Assembly: GCA_000431275.1 (NCBI GenBank)
Contig: HF989192.1
Span: 1-8,250, forward strand
Origin: Prevotella sp. CAG:755
GTDB lineage: Bacteria; Bacteroidota; Bacteroidia; Bacteroidales; Bacteroidaceae
Reading direction: 5' to 3'
Length of the DNA: 8,250 nt
Shown: piece after piece, positions 6,317 through 8,250 of the stretch
How the letters are laid out: each line of letters starts with the position of its first letter
Position numbering within the stretch: position 1 is the stretch's first letter
The notes under the pieces: generated by a model
Told to the model about the DNA's origin: nothing
Seen by the model: only the letters and a program-made list of their open reading frames with translations
Databases searched by the model: none
Position numbers and translations under genes: made by a program

Positions 6317-6373
6317 CATGTCGTCGACACCACGGCAGCCGGCGGCATGTCGTCGACCCCACGGCAGCCGGCG
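6316..6373 (+). repeat. 29-bp tandem duplication causing the kinase frameshift
   Basis: The two units, 6316-6344 and 6345-6373, both begin GCATGTCGTCGAC and end GGCAGCCGGCG. They match at 28 of 29 positions; the difference is A6329 against C6358 (Thr versus Pro codon in the DxTAAGD motif). Because 29 is not a multiple of three, the second unit is read in a different frame. Confidence 0.97.
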
Positions 6374-6590
6374 ACTTCTTTGCCGCCGGTTTCCTCTACG
6401 GTCTGTCAGATGGCGCGCCTCTTTTGCGCTGTGCCGAGCTGGGCAGCCTGTTGGCAGGGCAGGTCATACAAGTCGCCGGGACCATACTTCCCGAAGCAGT
6501 ATGGGACGAGGTGTTGGCCTCTTCCCTGCTTTCTGACAGTGACAAGGCATGAAGCAAGACGGCAACAATTATAAAAAACAGGTTTTTTTG

Positions 6591-8250
6591 ATGAAACGAA
6601 TCTTCTCCCTCATTCTCTTCATGGCGGTGTTGGTTCCCGCCATGGGGCAGCAAGACCACAACTTCGAGGTGGCTAAAAACTTGGACATATTCAACGCTTT
6701 TTATAAAGAACTTGACCTCTATTACGTCGATACGCTCGATGCACAGAAACTTGTCCATGCCGCCATCGACGGTATGCTCGACGAACTCGATCCCTACACC
6801 GAGTATTACTCCGAGAAGTCGCGCGAAGACTTAAAGCAGATGACGACAGGAAAATACGCAGGTATCGGCGCCATTATCCAATACAATAAGAAAACCGATC
6901 GCTGTGTTATTGGCGACCCCTTCGATGACAATCCCGCTGCTAAGGCTGGTTTGCGTGCCGGTGACGTCATTCTCTCGATCGACGGCAAGGACATAGGACC
7001 GCGGGGCAGCCGCGATGCCGCCGACTATTCCCAGTCGGTCAGCGAAGCCCTGCGAGGAGAGCCCGGATCGAGCTTCGAAATCAGCGTACAGCGCCCCGGC
7101 GTACCTGAGCCATTGACCTTGACTATCGTGCGGGAGATGGTAGCCGTTCCTGCCATTACGTTCTACGGCATGGCCGACAGTCTCACGGGGTATATCCTCC
7201 TGAGCGAATACACCGAGGACTGCGCCCGTTACGTGCGCCGTGCCATCGTCGACCTCAAGCAGCAAGGTATGGAGCGCCTTGTTCTTGACCTGCGCGGCAA
7301 CGGCGGCGGCCTGATGTCCGAGGCTGTCAGCCTGGTCAACCTCTTTATCCCCAAGGGTAAGGAGGTGCTGCATACGAAAGGCAAGATCAGCGAGATGAAC
7401 CAAGTCTACAAGACGACCGAGGACCCTCTCGACCTCGACCTTCCGCTTGTCGTGCTGGTGAACGGTTCAACTGCTTCGTCTGCTGAAATCACCTCCGGAG
7501 CCTTGCAGGACTATGACCGCGCCGTCATTCTCGGCTCGCGTACTTATGGCAAGGGACTCGTTCAGCAGCCGCGCGATTTGCCTTATGGAACACAGATGAA
7601 GCTTACCACGAGTAAGTACTATATTCCCAGTGGACGCTGCGTCCAGGCTTACGATTTTCAGCACCGTAACGCTGACGGCTCGCCGCGCCATCTGCCTGAC
7701 AGCCTGTGCAGTGAGTTCCGTACGGTTGCCGGTCGCGTCGTGCGCGACGGCGGCGGCATTACGCCCGACGTTGTTCAGCCAGCCGACACGATGTCCGCTC
7801 TCGCTGCCTACCTGCTCTATTCAGACGAACTCTTTGACTTCTGCAATGCCTACCGCAATGCCCACGACAGCATCCCGGCTCCTGACTCCTACGAACTGCC
7901 CGATGCTGTTTTCGATAGTCTCAAAGTTTACCTCTCGCGGGTCGGTTTTACTTATGACCGTGAGACAAAACGCCTTTTCGCTGCCCTTGAACGCGCAGCC
8001 CGCCTTGAAGGGACGGCCGACAGCGCCCGTTCTGAGTTTGCCGCCCTCCGTGCCAAGCTCAGTCCCAATCTCAGCGTCGATCTCGACCGCCATCGCGACG
8101 AAGTCAGCCGCCTTGTTTCCACTGAACTCATCCGTCGCTACTATTATGCTGCCGGTGTGGCCCGTTATGCCATGCGTCATGATGAACTGGTCGCTCGAGC
8201 CGTTCGTCTGCTCGACAGTCCAGAAGAAATGCGACGCCTGCTTGGCCGGA
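6591..8250 (+). CDS. S41 family C-terminal processing peptidase (CtpA/Prc-like), exported, 3' end outside window
   Basis: The frame is open for 553 codons to the window edge and is probably only a few codons short of its end. MKRIFSLILFMAVLVPAMGQ (1-20) is a good Sec signal peptide, so the enzyme acts in the periplasm. A PDZ domain spans about 88-170 (YAGIGAII, then AGLRAGDVILSIDGKDI). The peptidase core follows, with LVLDLRGNGGGL (230-241), catalytic Ser296 in NGSTASSAEI and Lys321 in TYGKGLVQ. The Ser-Lys spacing of 25 equals that of E. coli Prc, and the context SSAE differs slightly from the usual SASE. These serine/lysine proteases trim or degrade envelope proteins. An in-frame ATG at 6549 overlaps the restored kinase stop (ATGA) and would add 14 residues in front. 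I prefer 6591 because it gives a standard signal peptide. No own promoter is seen, so it is probably transcribed with the kinase gene. Confidence 0.9.
   Translation, partial: MKRIFSLILFMAVLVPAMGQQDHNFEVAKNLDIFNAFYKELDLYYVDTLDAQKLVHAAIDGMLDELDPYTEYYSEKSREDLKQMTTGKYAGIGAIIQYNKKTDRCVIGDPFDDNPAAKAGLRAGDVILSIDGKDIGPRGSRDAADYSQSVSEALRGEPGSSFEISVQRPGVPEPLTLTIVREMVAVPAITFYGMADSLTGYILLSEYTEDCARYVRRAIVDLKQQGMERLVLDLRGNGGGLMSEAVSLVNLFIPKGKEVLHTKGKISEMNQVYKTTEDPLDLDLPLVVLVNGSTASSAEITSGALQDYDRAVILGSRTYGKGLVQQPRDLPYGTQMKLTTSKYYIPSGRCVQAYDFQHRNADGSPRHLPDSLCSEFRTVAGRVVRDGGGITPDVVQPADTMSALAAYLLYSDELFDFCNAYRNAHDSIPAPDSYELPDAVFDSLKVYLSRVGFTYDRETKRLFAALERAARLEGTADSARSEFAALRAKLSPNLSVDLDRHRDEVSRLVSTELIRRYYYAAGVARYAMRHDELVARAVRLLDSPEEMRRLLGR

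Larger units (their letters stand above)
5534..6552 (+). pseudogene. PfkB-family sugar/adenosine kinase, frameshifted by a 29-bp tandem duplication
   Basis: The N-terminal part (residues 1-270) is an intact PfkB-family kinase: MKRILGIGNALVDVLAH at the start, signature 1 in ATGGSAANTVLAVARLGG (57-74), and GKIGNDEAG (80-88). It resembles proteins annotated as adenosine kinase in Bacteroidales, which would phosphorylate adenosine or a related sugar compound in the cytoplasm. At the signature-2 motif the frame reads VVDTTAAGG (263-271) and then runs into unrelated sequence, ending at 6574 (346 codons). The true C-terminus, VVDPTAAGDFFAAGFLYGLSD onward, is in the +2 frame and stops at 6552. The cause is a 29-bp duplication at 6316-6373. 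Deleting either copy restores a 329-residue protein including the catalytic Asp of AAGD (codon 6373-6375). As written, the product lacks that Asp and about 60 native C-terminal residues, so it should be inactive. A sequencing or assembly artefact is possible. Confidence 0.88.

Noticed and set aside
6291..6373. Possible CRISPR-like or programmed frameshift element
   Set aside because: The repeats are directly adjacent without spacers, and there is no slippery heptamer plus downstream structure that would bring the ribosome into the other frame; a tandem duplication explains everything seen.
6226..6552. Separate small gene in the +2 frame at the end of the kinase gene
   Set aside because: Its last two thirds are the true C-terminus of the kinase, displaced by the 29-bp duplication; its first third is out of frame with the kinase and meaningless.
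6831..7403. 190-codon minus-strand open frame opposite the S41 peptidase
   Set aside because: It is antisense to the PDZ and catalytic domains of a complete peptidase frame, with no motif of its own.

Overview
This 8.25 kb window is a GC-rich (upper 50s percent by eye) chromosomal segment that looks like Bacteroidetes, most likely order Bacteroidales. The evidence is threefold. The promoters match the Bacteroidetes -7 consensus TAnnTTTG (five clear instances, all at gene starts). Start codons lack Shine-Dalgarno sequences. The gene content is typical of the order: a PG_1098-like methyltransferase, a fused SpmA-SpmB protein, a Bacteroidetes-type adenosine kinase and an S41 C-terminal processing peptidase. 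Genus is not resolved; a Tannerella/Porphyromonas-like host is only a guess.

Layout. On the minus strand at the left are a VanX-family D-Ala-D-Ala dipeptidase (811-1479) and, 12 nt downstream, a PG_1098/THUMP-like SAM methyltransferase (798 to beyond base 1); these look like one operon driven by a promoter at 1504-1511. A 386-bp divergent intergenic region (1480-1865) with short repeats follows. Then, on the plus strand, come a fused SpmA-SpmB membrane protein (1866-3098) and an oligosaccharide-flippase-like membrane protein (3154-4671). The flippase gene converges on a YgjP-type metalloprotease gene on the minus strand (4668-5204), and the two stop codons overlap in one TTAA. Next are a minus-strand tRNA-Asn(GUU) with a strong hairpin terminator, and then divergent, interleaved promoters for the tRNA and for a PfkB/adenosine kinase gene (5534-6552). 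The last gene is an S41 peptidase (6591 to beyond 8250).

The most notable feature is in the kinase gene. A 29-bp segment covering the PfkB signature-2/catalytic-Asp region is tandemly duplicated (6316-6373, one mismatch between copies). This shifts the frame and removes the catalytic aspartate from the encoded product. Removing either copy restores a normal 329-residue kinase whose stop overlaps an ATG of the S41 gene. The allele is therefore a reversible null, a recent pseudogene or an assembly artefact.

Apart from this, the genes are housekeeping or cell-envelope genes. I see no CRISPR array, insertion sequence, prophage, toxin-antitoxin or defence system, and nothing I would call a previously undescribed multi-gene system.
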